Shown in pieces: positions 24,733-33,513 of a stretch of 64,000 nucleotides of DNA. The stretch's first letter is position 1, and each line of letters opens with the position of its first letter. The notes under the pieces are model-generated. The model made no database searches and had not been told where the DNA came from. It saw only the letters and a program-made list of their open reading frames with translations. The translations under genes and the position numbers were made by a program. This DNA is from Microbacterium testaceum StLB037 (GTDB lineage Bacteria; Actinomycetota; Actinomycetes; Actinomycetales; Microbacteriaceae): NCBI RefSeq assembly GCF_000202635.1, contig NC_015125.1:2914001-2978000 (forward strand), in the 5' to 3' direction.

Positions 24733-25404
24733 TTACGCAGCCGGGGGCGTGAGAACCGTGTCGATGAGGTACACGGTCGCGTTGGCGGTCTTCACGCCAC
24801 CGCAGATGACCTTGGCGTCGTTGACCATGATGCTGTCACCCGAGCCCGAGACGGTGACGTTCTGGCCCTCGACCGTGGCGTGCGTGCCATCGATCTCGGA
24901 GGGGCTGAGCTGGCCGGCGACCACGTGGTACGTGAGGATCTTGCTCAGCGCGGCGCTGTCGGTCTTGAGGCCGTCGACGGTCTCGGCCGGGAGCTTGGCG
25001 AAGGCCGAGTCGACCGGCGCGAAGACGGTGAACTCGCCACCGTTGAGCGTGTCGACCAGGTTCACGTCGGGGTTCAGCTTGCCGCTGACGGCAGCGGTCA
25101 GCGTGGTGAGCAGCGGGTTGTTCGAGGCGGCGACGGCGACCGGGTCGGCGGCCATGCCCGCGACCGAGCCGGCACCCGAGGGGACCTGCGAGGCGTAGTC
25201 GGCGCAGCCGGGGCCGACGAGGTCGGCGGCCGGGTCCATCATCGACGAGGACGCCGAGGGCGACGCCGACATGGCGGGAGCGCTGCTGCTCTCCTCGCTC
25301 ATCGACCCACCCGAGGTGGAGCCTCCCGAACAAGCGGTGAGGGCGAAGGCCGAGCCCAGAACGAGGGCGAGACCAGCAACAACAGGCTTCTTGTTGGTGA
25401 GCAT
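24733..25404 (-). CDS. Fasciclin (FAS1) domain lipoprotein, MPT83-like
   Basis: A 223-aa lipoprotein with signal peptide and lipobox ALTACSGG, a Ser/Met-rich linker to about residue 70, then one FAS1 domain ([33 protein letters not shown]-like end). In mycobacteria the MPT70/MPT83 fasciclin proteins are made by SigK and sit beside sigK-rskA; the same arrangement is seen here. It is probably a cell-surface adhesion protein. GGAGG before the ATG at 25404 fixes the start. Confidence 0.9.
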   Translation of the reverse strand: MLTNKKPVVAGLALVLGSAFALTACSGGSTSGGSMSEESSSAPAMSASPSASSSMMDPAADLVGPGCADYASQVPSGAGSVAGMAADPVAVAASNNPLLTTLTAAVSGKLNPDVNLVDTLNGGEFTVFAPVDSAFAKLPAETVDGLKTDSAALSKILTYHVVAGQLSPSEIDGTHATVEGQNVTVSGSGDSIMVNDAKVICGGVKTANATVYLIDTVLTPPAA

Positions 25405-25710
25405 GACATTCCTCCGAAATCGTTCGGACCGCGAATGCGATCCGTCAGGGACACCCCGGTGCGGGTGGTTCGCCGTGGAGCGGCTTACACGGGGTCTTCG
25501 GCTCCCCGCGGAGATCGGATTGGAGAAACCTCGAAACTTGTCTCCTCTCGTTGCGCCGAGATCAAGAAAAGCCCTGGTGAAAGGGCGGGAAACATTCTCG
25601 AGAATATTTCCGGGGAGGGGCGCCTCGGAGCCGAGGGGGCCGCGTAACGGTTCCCTAACCGATGTCTCGACGCGCGTGAAGATCAACGGGCGAGGGTTTC
25701 GACGTAGGCA
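25405..25710. promoter_or_regulatory. Divergent promoter region, fasciclin and sigK
   Basis: 306 bp between the fasciclin and sigK starts. A recognisable mycobacterial-type SigK promoter was not found on either strand by eye. The region contains a large palindrome, annotated separately; otherwise nothing was seen. Confidence 0.4.
25588..25611. promoter_or_regulatory. 24-bp near-perfect palindrome upstream of sigK
   Basis: A dyad centred on ATTCTCGAGAAT with outer arms GGAAA and TTTCC; only one base pair breaks the symmetry. It lies about 100 bp before the sigK start and is unusually AT-rich for this genome. It may be an operator for an unidentified regulator. Confidence 0.5.
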
Positions 25711-26313
25711 ATGATGGATGCCATGGTGATCGACGGTTTCGACCTGCCCGAAGAGGGCTCGGACCGCGTCGACCACGTAGGCGACCTCATCCAGCGCGTG
25801 GCGGCGGGCGACCGGGACGCCTTCGCCGAAGTGTATGACGCCCTGTCCGCTCGGGCGTTCGGCCTGATCCTCCGCGTGCTCGTCGATCGGGCGCAGAGCG
25901 AAGAGGTGCTCCAGGAGGTTTTCCTGGAGGTGTGGCAATCCGCTGCGCGCTTCACTCCGAAAAGAGGGCAGGGAAGATCGTGGGTGCTCACGATCGCACA
26001 CCGGCGAGCGGTGGACCGCGTGCGGTCTTCGCAATCCAGTGTCGATCGCGACGTGCGCGCGGGCTTCCGCGATATGGACGTTGCGTATGACAACGTCTCG
26101 GAAAAAGTCGAGATGAAGATCGAAGGGCGGCGCGTCGTCGATGCACTGGCGGCGCTTCCCGACGCCCAGAAAGAAGCTCTCACCCTGGCCTACTTCGGTG
26201 GATACAGCCAGAGTGAGATCGCTACTCTCGTCGGGGCGCCCCTCGGAACGATCAAGACGAGGATGCGCGACGGTCTGTCACGCTTGAGGATGGAAATGGG
26301 GGTGGACAAGTGA
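25711..26313 (+). CDS. sigK: ECF sigma factor, SigK-like
   Basis: A 200-aa ECF sigma factor. Region 2 is at about residues 27-95 ([19 protein letters not shown], then [15 protein letters not shown]) and region 4 at about 140-195 ([20 protein letters not shown], then [20 protein letters not shown]). Together with the RskA-like gene that overlaps it by 4 nt (GTGA) and the adjacent fasciclin gene, this matches the SigK-RskA-MPT83 module of mycobacteria. It should direct transcription of the surface fasciclin protein when RskA releases it. Several in-frame ATGs exist at the start; the first is used. Confidence 0.88.
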   Translation: MMDAMVIDGFDLPEEGSDRVDHVGDLIQRVAAGDRDAFAEVYDALSARAFGLILRVLVDRAQSEEVLQEVFLEVWQSAARFTPKRGQGRSWVLTIAHRRAVDRVRSSQSSVDRDVRAGFRDMDVAYDNVSEKVEMKIEGRRVVDALAALPDAQKEALTLAYFGGYSQSEIATLVGAPLGTIKTRMRDGLSRLRMEMGVDK

Positions 26314-27098
26314 ACGAGAGGGATTTCGCCGACCTCGCAGCCGGTCACGCGTTGAATGCGCTGTCGGATGCTGATGAACGCGCGTACCAGGAGGCACTTG
26401 CGAGCAATCCCCACTGGGATTCCCATGTGCGTGACGCCTCCGAGGCGATCGCCGCGCTGAGCGACATCGTCGAGCCGGTCGATCCGCCCGCCTCGGTGCG
26501 CGCATCGCTCCTGGAGCGCATCGCCGACCTGCCTCAGCAGACCGACGTTCCTCCCGCGCTCGACGAGGACAAGGAAGACTTCGCCGCCGCCGGCCCTGCA
26601 CCCGTCGAACCGGATGCCACCCCCGCACGCCCCGCGAGCTGGGGCCGCCGTCGCTGGTTCACGCTCGCGGCATCCATCGTCGCTGTTCTGGTGCTCGGTT
26701 TCGGCGCCGCCTCGATCGGTCAGTACGTGACGCGGCCGGCGTCGGTCGTGGCACTCGAGCAGATCGAGAACGCGCCGGATGCGCAGTCCGCCTCGGTGAC
26801 GATGCCCGACGGAGGCTCGGCGACCGCTCACTGGTCCGCGTCGACCGGGCAGAGCGTCCTCGTGACCGACGGCATGCCGGCCCTCAGCGACGATCAGACA
26901 TACGAGCTGTGGTTCGTGCGGGGCGAGACGCCGATCGCCGCCGGGATCTTCGAGACGGATGCCGAGGGCCGGGCGACCGCGATCCTCGATGGCGAGTTCC
27001 ACTCCGGCGACACCATCGCGGTGACGATCGAGCCCGCGGGCGGCTCGCCGGACGGCACCCCCAGCTCCGCCCCGGTGGTCGCGGTCGCGACCGCCTGA
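26310..27098 (+). CDS. rskA: Anti-sigma-K factor RskA
   Basis: A 262-aa single-pass membrane anti-sigma factor. The N-terminal cytoplasmic anti-sigma domain (residues about 1-75; DFADLAAGHALNALSDADER) lacks the zinc His-Cys-Cys motif, as in RskA. One TM helix follows (about 113-135, WFTLAASIVAVLVLGFGAAS), then an extracellular RskA C-terminal domain (QTYELWFVRGETPIAAGIF). It would hold SigK inactive until regulated intramembrane proteolysis. The GTG start overlaps the sigK stop, ensuring balanced synthesis. Confidence 0.9.
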   Translation: MNERDFADLAAGHALNALSDADERAYQEALASNPHWDSHVRDASEAIAALSDIVEPVDPPASVRASLLERIADLPQQTDVPPALDEDKEDFAAAGPAPVEPDATPARPASWGRRRWFTLAASIVAVLVLGFGAASIGQYVTRPASVVALEQIENAPDAQSASVTMPDGGSATAHWSASTGQSVLVTDGMPALSDDQTYELWFVRGETPIAAGIFETDAEGRATAILDGEFHSGDTIAVTIEPAGGSPDGTPSSAPVVAVATA

Positions 27099-27129
27099 CC
27101 GGCTCCCACCGCTGCGCGGGTGAGGGGTC

Positions 27130-27234
27130 CCCGAGCTCATGAAGGTCCCTGAGCCTGTCGAAGGGACCGGCCCCGACCCCCGAGCTCGTGAAGCTCCCTG
27201 AGCCTGTCGAAGGGACCAGCCCCGACCCTCGAGT
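27130..27234. repeat. Tandem intergenic repeat with CCTGAGCCTGTCGAAGG core
   Basis: Two consecutive copies about 50 bp apart each carry TCCCTGAGCCTGTCGAAGGG, part of a near-palindromic stem beginning GGTCCC and ending GGGACC, flanked by CCCCGA. The same core recurs after the next gene. This kind of element is common between genes in Microbacterium-like genomes. Confidence 0.75.
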
Positions 27235-27254
27235 GAACCGCCTAGCCTGGAACG

Positions 27255-27893
27255 ATGAGCGATTCGCCGCGCGAGTTCCACAAGCCCATCCGACGTCCCG
27301 CCGAACTGTTCGACCGCCTCTTCGCCGCCGATGACCCCGCCGAGGTCTCGCGCGTCGCCCACAGCACCGCTCACGCCCTCCTGTCACGGGTTCGCGCCGA
27401 TCCGAGCGTCGACGTCGTCGAGCGTCTCGTCGCGTTCACCGACGACCACGGCATCGACGACATCGCCGAGCTCTGGTCGCGCTCGCCGGCACGCTCGCTC
27501 CCGGGCGCGCTCTGGCGGCTGTATCTGCTGCAGCTCATGATCCACGACGACGCCGCGACGGCCGCCCTCCTCTACGAGCGAGGTCGCGTCGAGATGGCGA
27601 CCGTGGACCCGGTCGTGGTGGGCGCTCCCGCTCCGGCGGGTCCCGAGGAGCTCGTGCAGCTGATCGACACGATCCTGCGCGGGCTCTTCGAGGGCGACTT
27701 CGCCGTGGCCCTCGACCGGGCGGCCGCGTTCTGCCGCGTGCAGGCGTCGGGGTCGACGCACCTGGCCGACGACTACGAGAACACGGAGTCGGAGCGGGCG
27801 TCTGCGCTCACGACGCGAGCCCTGCGTCTGTCGACGTACGCCGAGGATCTGTCCGCGGCGGCGGCTCTCTGGCGTCGGGACGCGCTGGGCTGA
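27255..27893 (+). CDS. Conserved hypothetical protein (212 aa)
   Basis: A soluble, helical 212-residue protein without signal or membrane segments; FHKPIRRPAELFDRLFAADD lies at the N-terminus. It resembles a hypothetical protein widespread in Microbacteriaceae whose function is unknown to me. The start is probably leaderless: TAGCCT at 27243-27248, 6 nt, ATG. It is a single-gene unit flanked on both sides by copies of the CCTGAGCCTGTCGAAGG repeat. Confidence 0.65.
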   Translation: MSDSPREFHKPIRRPAELFDRLFAADDPAEVSRVAHSTAHALLSRVRADPSVDVVERLVAFTDDHGIDDIAELWSRSPARSLPGALWRLYLLQLMIHDDAATAALLYERGRVEMATVDPVVVGAPAPAGPEELVQLIDTILRGLFEGDFAVALDRAAAFCRVQASGSTHLADDYENTESERASALTTRALRLSTYAEDLSAAAALWRRDALG

Positions 27894-28226
27894 GGGCTGG
27901 TTCGGTCCCGGTCCCTTCGACGGGCTCAGGGACCTCGGGTGCACCGGTGGCTGAGCCTTTCGAAGCCCCCCGCGCGATCCGGGCCGTGGCGAAGCAGGGG
28001 GCTGAGCTTGTCGAAGCCCGCCGGCGGGAGGACACACCGCAGAAAAGATAAGTGCCGGACCGCAGAACGCCTCTCGGCGCATGGCCGCTCATAGCGGCAG
28101 AAGATGGAGCCCGGGGTTACTGCGGCCCGGCTAGGAAAGTGTAACAAGCGCCGGCTCCGCACATTCCCTCCGGCGGCCCCGTTGACAAGGCCCGGGCGTG
28201 TCGCATCACGGGCGTAGGCTCGCTCC
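27894..28226. other. 333-bp intergenic region with repeats and GC-rich hairpins
   Basis: Contains an inverted repeat copy beginning GGTCCC at 27910-27934, two shorter relatives (GGCTGAGCCTTTCGAAGCC at 27949, GGCTGAGCTTGTCGAAGCC near 28000) and several GC-rich hairpins between 28087 and 28180 (AGCCCGGG/CCCGGCT; GCCGG/CCGGC). TAGGCT at 28215-28220 is the likely -10 of the next gene. No protein-coding gene was seen. Confidence 0.6.
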
Positions 28227-29111
28227 ATGGCCCTGCTTTTCGCGCTCGTGATCGACCCCGTGGCATCCGATGATCGACGCGAAACGTACTCCGCGACCTT
28301 CACCGCGGTCGATCCCGACGGTCCCGTGCTGCCCCTCGGAGAGCTCAGCGCGCAACGCGGCGACGGCGTCTTCGAGTCGATCGGCGTGGTCGACGGACAC
28401 CCGCAAGAGGTCGGTCCGCACCTGGAGCGCCTGGCGCACTCGGCGCGACTCGTCGATCTGCCCGCGCCGAATCCGGAGCAATGGCGAGAGGCGATCGCCC
28501 GCGTCGCCGCCGAAGCCGGCGAGGAGGAGCTCGTGATCAAGCTCATCCTCAGCCGAGGCGTGGAGCAGGGATCCTCGCCGACCGCCTGGATCACCCTCGC
28601 GACAGCCCCCGACAACGTGGTCGCCCGTACCGATGGGGTCGGCGTCGTCACTCTCGATCGCGGATATCAGCTCGACGTGCCCGGACGCGCGCCGTGGCTG
28701 CTGCTCGGGGCGAAGACGCTCTCTTACGCGGTCAACATGGCGGCCATCCGCGAGGCGAAGCGCCGGGGAGCCGACGACGCCGTGTTCGTCACGAGCGACG
28801 GATACGTGCTCGAGGCGCCCACGGCATCCGTGATCCTGCGTTTCGGTGACAGGTTCGTCACCCCCGAGCCGAACGCGGGGATCCTGCACGGCACCACCCA
28901 GCTCAGCCTGTTCGCGTACCTCGACCGCCGCGGCTTCGCGACCGCGTACGAGGCGGTGCTCCTGAGCGACCTGCGGACCGCGGATGCCGCGTGGTTGCTG
29001 TCCAGCGTGCGCCTGGCCGCGCCGATCTCCGCCGTCGACGGTGTGGAGAAGGCCGTCGACCGCGCGCTCACCGACGAGCTGAACGCGTACCTGCTCTCGC
29101 CCCGCAACTGA
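28227..29111 (+). CDS. Class IV aminotransferase, aminodeoxychorismate lyase-like
   Basis: A 294-aa fold-type IV PLP enzyme. The PLP lysine is in LLGAKTLSYAVNM; the phosphate-binding region is around EAPTASVIL and GTTQLS; the N-terminal RGDGVFES loop fits the family. It resembles PabC (4-amino-4-deoxychorismate lyase, folate synthesis) or related D-amino-acid/branched-chain transaminases; PabC-like is preferred by length and motif. The start appears leaderless (TAGGCT, 6 nt, ATG). In mycobacteria a comparable gene lies near nitrobindin and glnR genes, also represented in this window. Confidence 0.8.
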   Translation: MALLFALVIDPVASDDRRETYSATFTAVDPDGPVLPLGELSAQRGDGVFESIGVVDGHPQEVGPHLERLAHSARLVDLPAPNPEQWREAIARVAAEAGEEELVIKLILSRGVEQGSSPTAWITLATAPDNVVARTDGVGVVTLDRGYQLDVPGRAPWLLLGAKTLSYAVNMAAIREAKRRGADDAVFVTSDGYVLEAPTASVILRFGDRFVTPEPNAGILHGTTQLSLFAYLDRRGFATAYEAVLLSDLRTADAAWLLSSVRLAAPISAVDGVEKAVDRALTDELNAYLLSPRN

Positions 29112-29123
29112 CGCGGAAACGAC

Positions 29124-29149
29124 GAGAGCCCCGCCGAAGCGGGGCTCTC
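29124..29149. terminator. Bidirectional terminator between pabC-like gene and pstB
   Basis: A perfect 11-bp stem (GAGAGCCCCGC/GCGGGGCTCTC) with a CGAA tetraloop lies between convergent genes. Confidence 0.85.
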
Positions 29150-29162
29150 TCGCGATGCGGGC

Positions 29163-29942
29163 TTATCCGAAGCGCCCCGAGACGTAGTCCTCGGTGGCCT
29201 GGACGGTGGGCGCCGTGAAGATGGTCGCCGTGTCGTTGTACTCGATGAGCTTGCCGGGCTTGCCGGTGCCGGCGATGTTGAAGAACGCCGTCTTGTCGCT
29301 CACGCGCGAGGCCTGCTGCATGTTGTGCGTCACGATGACGATCGTGTACTCGTTCTTCAGCTCGCCGATGAGTTCCTCGATCGCGAAGGTCGAGATCGGG
29401 TCGAGCGCCGAACAGGGCTCGTCCATCAGCAGCACGTCGGGCGACACCGCGATGGCACGCGCGATGCACAGGCGCTGCTGCTGACCGCCCGAGAGACCGC
29501 CGCCGGGCTTGTCGAGGCGGTCCTTGACCTCGTTCCAGAGGTTCGCACCCTGCAGCGACTTCTCGACGAGGGCGTCGGCGTCGCTCTTCGACATGCGCTT
29601 GTCGTTGAGCTTCGCGCCGGCCAGCACGTTCTCGCGGATCGACATGGTGGGGAAGGGGTTCGGACGCTGGAAGACCATGCCGACGTGGCGGCGCACGAGC
29701 ACCGGGTCGACGCCGGGGCCGTACAGGTCGTCGCCGTCGATGAGCACGCGGCCCTTGACGTGACCGCCGGGGATGACCTCGTGCATGCGGTTGAGCGTGC
29801 GCAGGAACGTGGACTTGCCGCAGCCCGAGGGACCGATGAAGGCGGTGACCGAACGCGGCTCGATGTCGATCGAGACGCCCTCGACCGCGAGGAAGTCGCT
29901 GTAGTAGACGTTGAGGTCCTGGACCTCGATGCTCTTGGACAT
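29163..29942 (-). CDS. pstB: Phosphate ABC transporter ATP-binding protein PstB
   Basis: A 259-aa ATPase of the high-affinity phosphate importer. Walker [13 protein letters not shown] signature [14 protein letters not shown] and Walker [14 protein letters not shown] are all intact; the length is standard. It is the last gene of pstSCAB and ends at a strong terminator. With PstA and PstC it drives phosphate uptake and takes part, with PhoU, in signalling to SenX3/RegX3, whose genes lie 19 kb away in the same window. Confidence 0.97.
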   Translation of the reverse strand: MSKSIEVQDLNVYYSDFLAVEGVSIDIEPRSVTAFIGPSGCGKSTFLRTLNRMHEVIPGGHVKGRVLIDGDDLYGPGVDPVLVRRHVGMVFQRPNPFPTMSIRENVLAGAKLNDKRMSKSDADALVEKSLQGANLWNEVKDRLDKPGGGLSGGQQQRLCIARAIAVSPDVLLMDEPCSALDPISTFAIEELIGELKNEYTIVIVTHNMQQASRVSDKTAFFNIAGTGKPGKLIEYNDTATIFTAPTVQATEDYVSGRFG

Positions 29943-29964
29943 GTGGGGGTGTGCCTTTCCGCGC

Positions 29965-31053
29965 TCAGCGGGTCTTCGGCGCGAACAGGGCCGCGACGAT
30001 CCGGGCGATCAGGTTGAAGATGACGACGAGGACGACGAGGAGGAAGGCCGCACCCCAGGCGTTGGCCTGGGAGGCGTCGATGTCCTGGCCGGGGAAGCTG
30101 TACGCGGTGTACGCCATGACCGGAAGGGTCTGCATCGGGCCCTCGAAAGGGTTCGCGTTGAAGTTGTCGGTGAAGCTCGCGGCGATGAAGATCGGTGCCG
30201 TCTCACCCACGACGCGGGCCACGGCGAGCACGACGCCGGTGATGATGCCCGAGGCGGCCGTGCGCAGCACGACCTTGATGATCGTGGCGGAGCGCGGCAC
30301 GCCGAGAGCGAGGGAGGCCTCGCGCAGGTCGGCGGGCACGAGACGCAGCATCTCCTCGGTCGAGCGGATGACGATCGGGATCATCAGCACGCACAGGGCG
30401 ATGGATGCCGAGAACCCGCTGAACGCCTTCGGACCCACGATGAGGCTGAACAGCGAGAAGGCGAACAGACCGGCGACGATCGAGGGGATGCCGGTCATCA
30501 CGTCGACGAGGAAGGTGATCGTGCGACGCAGCGGGTTGGTCGGGAGCGCGTACTCGACCAGGTAGACGGCGGCGAGGACACCGACGGGGACCGAGATCAG
30601 TGCCGCGATCCCGGTGATGATCAGGGTTCCGGTGATGGCCTGCCACGCACCGGCCGTCGCGACGACCGCGAGCGTGTCCGGGTCGAAGGTCGTTCCACCG
30701 ACCTGGGTGATGAACGGCAGGTTCACCACGGCCAGGCCCTTGGACACCACGGTCCACAGCGTCGAGATCAGCGGCGCGAGAGCCAGGAGGAAGGCTGCGG
30801 TCACGAGGCCCCGCACGACGCGGTCGACGGCCTTTCGGCGGTTCTCGACGATCGAGGAGCCCACGCCGATCGCGATGAGGTAGATCACCGCGGTGAGAAC
30901 GAGCCAGACCGCGACGTTGAAGCCGCCGATGAGCAGCTGCACGCCGGCGATGACGACCGCGACGCCGACGAGGAGAGCCGGTTCGATGTAGCGCGGCAGC
31001 TGACCGCTTGTGAGGGCCAGGGGGGTCGAGGCCGGGACGGCGGTGGCGGTCAC
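29965..31053 (-). CDS. pstA: Phosphate ABC transporter permease PstA
   Basis: A 362-aa permease with six core TM helices plus an N-terminal extension of about three more, usual for actinobacterial PstA. The binding-protein-dependent transport EAA loop is around [20 protein letters not shown]. The GTG start overlaps the pstC stop by 4 nt (GTGA). It forms the channel with PstC. A longer in-frame extension upstream lies inside pstC in another frame and is not used. Confidence 0.95.
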   Translation of the reverse strand: MTATAVPASTPLALTSGQLPRYIEPALLVGVAVVIAGVQLLIGGFNVAVWLVLTAVIYLIAIGVGSSIVENRRKAVDRVVRGLVTAAFLLALAPLISTLWTVVSKGLAVVNLPFITQVGGTTFDPDTLAVVATAGAWQAITGTLIITGIAALISVPVGVLAAVYLVEYALPTNPLRRTITFLVDVMTGIPSIVAGLFAFSLFSLIVGPKAFSGFSASIALCVLMIPIVIRSTEEMLRLVPADLREASLALGVPRSATIIKVVLRTAASGIITGVVLAVARVVGETAPIFIAASFTDNFNANPFEGPMQTLPVMAYTAYSFPGQDIDASQANAWGAAFLLVVLVVIFNLIARIVAALFAPKTR

Positions 31054-32069
31054 GAGCGCTTTCCTCTCTTGCGGCCCTTCGCGCCCGGTCCCGTCGCCGA
31101 GATGATGTAGCGCGCGAGCATGTTGACCGCGAGCGACACCACGAACAACATGAGACCCGTACCGATGAGCGCGGAGCGCTGCAGGTCGGTCGCGATCGGG
31201 AAGTTCAGGGCGATGTTGGCGGCGATGGTCTGGGAGTTGTAGCCGTCGGTGAGAAGCAGCACCGAGTAGATGAGGCTCGGCGAGATGATCAGTGCGATCG
31301 CCATGGTCTCGCCGAGAGCGCGGCCGAGGCCGAGGAGCGTCGCCGACACCATGCCGCTGCGGGCGTAGGGGAAGACCGCCAGGCGGATCATCTCCCAGCG
31401 CGTGGCGCCGAGGGCCAGGGCTGCTTCTTCGTGCAGGCGCGGGGTCTGCAGGAAGATCTCGCGCGTGATCGACGTGACGATCGGCAGGATCATCACCGCG
31501 AGCACGACGCCACCGGTGAACATCGTCGAGCCGGTCGACGAGACGGGGCCCTGGAAGAGCGGAATCCAGCCCAGGTACTCGTTGAGGAACTGGCTCACCG
31601 GCAGCAGGAGCGGACGCATCACGATGATGCCCCACAGGCCGAAGACGATCGAGGGCACCGCGGCGAGCAGGTCGACGACGTACCCGAGGGCACCGGCGAC
31701 CTTTCGCGGCGCGTAGTGAGAGATGAACAGCGCGATGCCGATGGCGACGGGCGTGCCGATCACCATGGCGATGAGCGCGGCCCAGATGCTGCCGAAGAGC
31801 AGCGGTCCGACGTACTCCCAGAAGCTGCTCCAGTTGCGGTTCTGGTATCCGGCGAGATCGCCCTCGCTCCAGTTCGCCGTGATGGCGGGAAGGCCTCGGA
31901 TGATGAGGAAGATCGCGACGCCGGCGAGGATGACCATGATCGACACGGCGGCCGTGGTCGACAGGCCGAGGAAGACGGTGTCGCCGACGCGACGCTTCCC
32001 GACGATGCTGGCTCTCGGGGAATCGGGTGTCGCGGCGTCGGTCGCGGCGTCACTCACGGTGTCAGTCAC
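31050..32069 (-). CDS. pstC: Phosphate ABC transporter permease PstC
   Basis: A 339-aa permease with six TM helices and the EAA-type loop (LHEEAALALGATRWEMIRLA). The GTG at 32069 (VTDTVSDAATD) is preferred because GAGG lies 6 nt upstream; ATG at 32081 and GTG at 32090 are in-frame alternatives without a ribosome binding site. It lies between pstS and pstA, with a strong hairpin separating it from pstS, which should make PstS more abundant than the membrane subunits. Confidence 0.93.
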   Translation of the reverse strand: MTDTVSDAATDAATPDSPRASIVGKRRVGDTVFLGLSTTAAVSIMVILAGVAIFLIIRGLPAITANWSEGDLAGYQNRNWSSFWEYVGPLLFGSIWAALIAMVIGTPVAIGIALFISHYAPRKVAGALGYVVDLLAAVPSIVFGLWGIIVMRPLLLPVSQFLNEYLGWIPLFQGPVSSTGSTMFTGGVVLAVMILPIVTSITREIFLQTPRLHEEAALALGATRWEMIRLAVFPYARSGMVSATLLGLGRALGETMAIALIISPSLIYSVLLLTDGYNSQTIAANIALNFPIATDLQRSALIGTGLMLFVVSLAVNMLARYIISATGPGAKGRKRGKRS

Positions 32070-32179
32070 GGGGGACCTCATGCTCGGCACGGATCAAGGG
32101 GTGCTCCTCGGTCGGGTTCTCTCTGAGGATGTTCGGCTCAGCGGAACGGTCGATGCTGAATCGACCCCTCCGATCAGCC

Positions 32180-32214
32180 CGGCCCGGTCCGCACGAGAGG
32201 TGCGGACCGGGCCG
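32180..32214 (-). terminator. Hairpin between pstS and pstC
   Basis: A perfect 15-bp stem (CGGCCCGGTCCGCAC and complement) with a 5-nt loop just after pstS. Without a U-run it probably acts as a partial terminator or mRNA stabiliser, as often seen after the binding-protein gene. Confidence 0.75.
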
Positions 32215-32227
32215 AGTCCGAGAGGTG

Positions 32228-33355
32228 TTACTTGATCGCCTCGAGGGTCTTCGCGGCGGCCGCGAGAACCGAGTCGGGCAGCGGAGCGGAGCCGGCGTTC
32301 TTGGCGGCGACAGCCTGGCCCGTGGTGCTGGTGACGAAGCCGAGGTACGACTTCACAAGAGCGGACTGCTTCGTGTCCTTGAACGTCGAGCACGCGATCG
32401 CGTACGAGACGAGCGGGATCGGGTAGGTCTCGGCGGTCAGCTTCGAGTAGTCGAACTTCTTCGAGAGGTCACCCGGAACGCCGTTGCTGGCGTCGACCGC
32501 CGCAGCGGCGAACGTCGCGGTGACGGCCTCGGCGCTGTAGGGGATCGCGGTGCCGTCCTGGATGATCGCCGCAGCGTTCAGGGTGCCGATCGCGGAGTGG
32601 TCGGCGTAGCCGATGGTGCCCGAGCCGGCCTTGACCGCCTCGACGACGCCGGAGCCGCCCTTCTGCTTCGACACGTTGCCCTCGATGGGCCAGTCCTTGC
32701 CCGCGGGCGAGGTCCAGACCGACGACTGGGTCGCGGCGAGGTAGTTGGTGAAGTTCTGGGTGGTGCCCGAGCCGTCCGAGCGAGCGACGGTCGTGATCGC
32801 ACCGGCGGGGAGCGCGGTGCCGTTGTCCTTGGTGATGGCCGGGTCGGACCAGTCGGTGATCTGCAGCGCGAAGATCTTCGCGATGGTCTCGCCCGAGAGC
32901 TTGAGGTCGGTGACGCCGGGGACGTTGAAGATGATCGCGACGCCGTCGAGGTAGACGGGGATGTTGACGCCACCCTCGGTGCACAGCGCCTTGGACTGAG
33001 CGGTCTGGTCGGCGTTGAGGGGCGAGTCGGAGCCGGCGAAGTCGTACGCGCCGCTCAGGAAGTTGGTGACGCCGCCGCCGGAGCCCTGCGACTTGTCGTA
33101 GTTGATGGTGACACCCTTGGCCTGCGCGTTGTACGCGGCGGTCCACGCGGCCTGCGCGTTGGACTGCGCGCTCGAGCCACCGGCCGTGATCGTGCCGCTC
33201 AGGCTGGGGTCGATCGTGAACGCGACGTCGGAAGACGTGGCGGACGGCGAGGAAGCCGCGGCGTCGCCGGAGCCGGAGGGGGAGGAGCAACCGGCGAGAG
33301 CCAGGGAGGCAACGGCCGCCACGGCGCCCAGCTGGACGAATCGGGAGAGCTTCAC
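32228..33355 (-). CDS. pstS: Phosphate-binding lipoprotein PstS
   Basis: A 375-aa lipoprotein with lipobox SLALAGCSS (Cys about residue 23) and a periplasmic-binding-protein fold. Phosphate-contact stretches are visible: TITAGGSSAQSNAQAAW, KSQGSGGGVTNF, GSDSPL and RSDGSGTTQNF. It captures phosphate for PstCAB. The upstream 11-nt-spaced GGTGAAC repeats resemble a PHO box, so RegX3/PhoP-type activation under phosphate limitation is expected. Confidence 0.96.
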   Translation of the reverse strand: MKLSRFVQLGAVAAVASLALAGCSSPSGSGDAAASSPSATSSDVAFTIDPSLSGTITAGGSSAQSNAQAAWTAAYNAQAKGVTINYDKSQGSGGGVTNFLSGAYDFAGSDSPLNADQTAQSKALCTEGGVNIPVYLDGVAIIFNVPGVTDLKLSGETIAKIFALQITDWSDPAITKDNGTALPAGAITTVARSDGSGTTQNFTNYLAATQSSVWTSPAGKDWPIEGNVSKQKGGSGVVEAVKAGSGTIGYADHSAIGTLNAAAIIQDGTAIPYSAEAVTATFAAAAVDASNGVPGDLSKKFDYSKLTAETYPIPLVSYAIACSTFKDTKQSALVKSYLGFVTSTTGQAVAAKNAGSAPLPDSVLAAAAKTLEAIK

Positions 33356-33445
33356 TGTGTGAATCCTTCGTATGTCGGGGACACGAACCCGGTGCAGGGT
33401 TCTCCCGCACGGTAAACACCGACTCTTACGAGAGTGCGTTGCGCG

Positions 33446-33463
33446 GGTGAACGGGAGGTGAAC
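33446..33463. promoter_or_regulatory. PHO-box-like direct repeats upstream of pstS
   Basis: GGTGAAC occurs twice with an exact 11-nt period (33446 and 33457; GTTCACC on the pst strand), as in the binding sites of actinobacterial PhoP/RegX3. It lies about 90-110 bp upstream of pstS and 50-70 bp upstream of the synthetase gene, so it could serve either. Confidence 0.75.
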
Positions 33464-33513
33464 CGCTCCGGCCTGACCGGGACGTTTTCTTGGGCGGTAT
33501 ACGCTTCACCCCC

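Noticed and set aside
25405..25710. Mycobacterial-type SigK promoter (CCATCC/CCGAAT-like)
   Set aside because: No convincing match was found on either strand by eye, so none is annotated.
29911..31110. A 399-aa + strand open frame opposite pstA
   Set aside because: Low-complexity Asp/Arg/His composition and complete overlap with pstA on the opposite strand.
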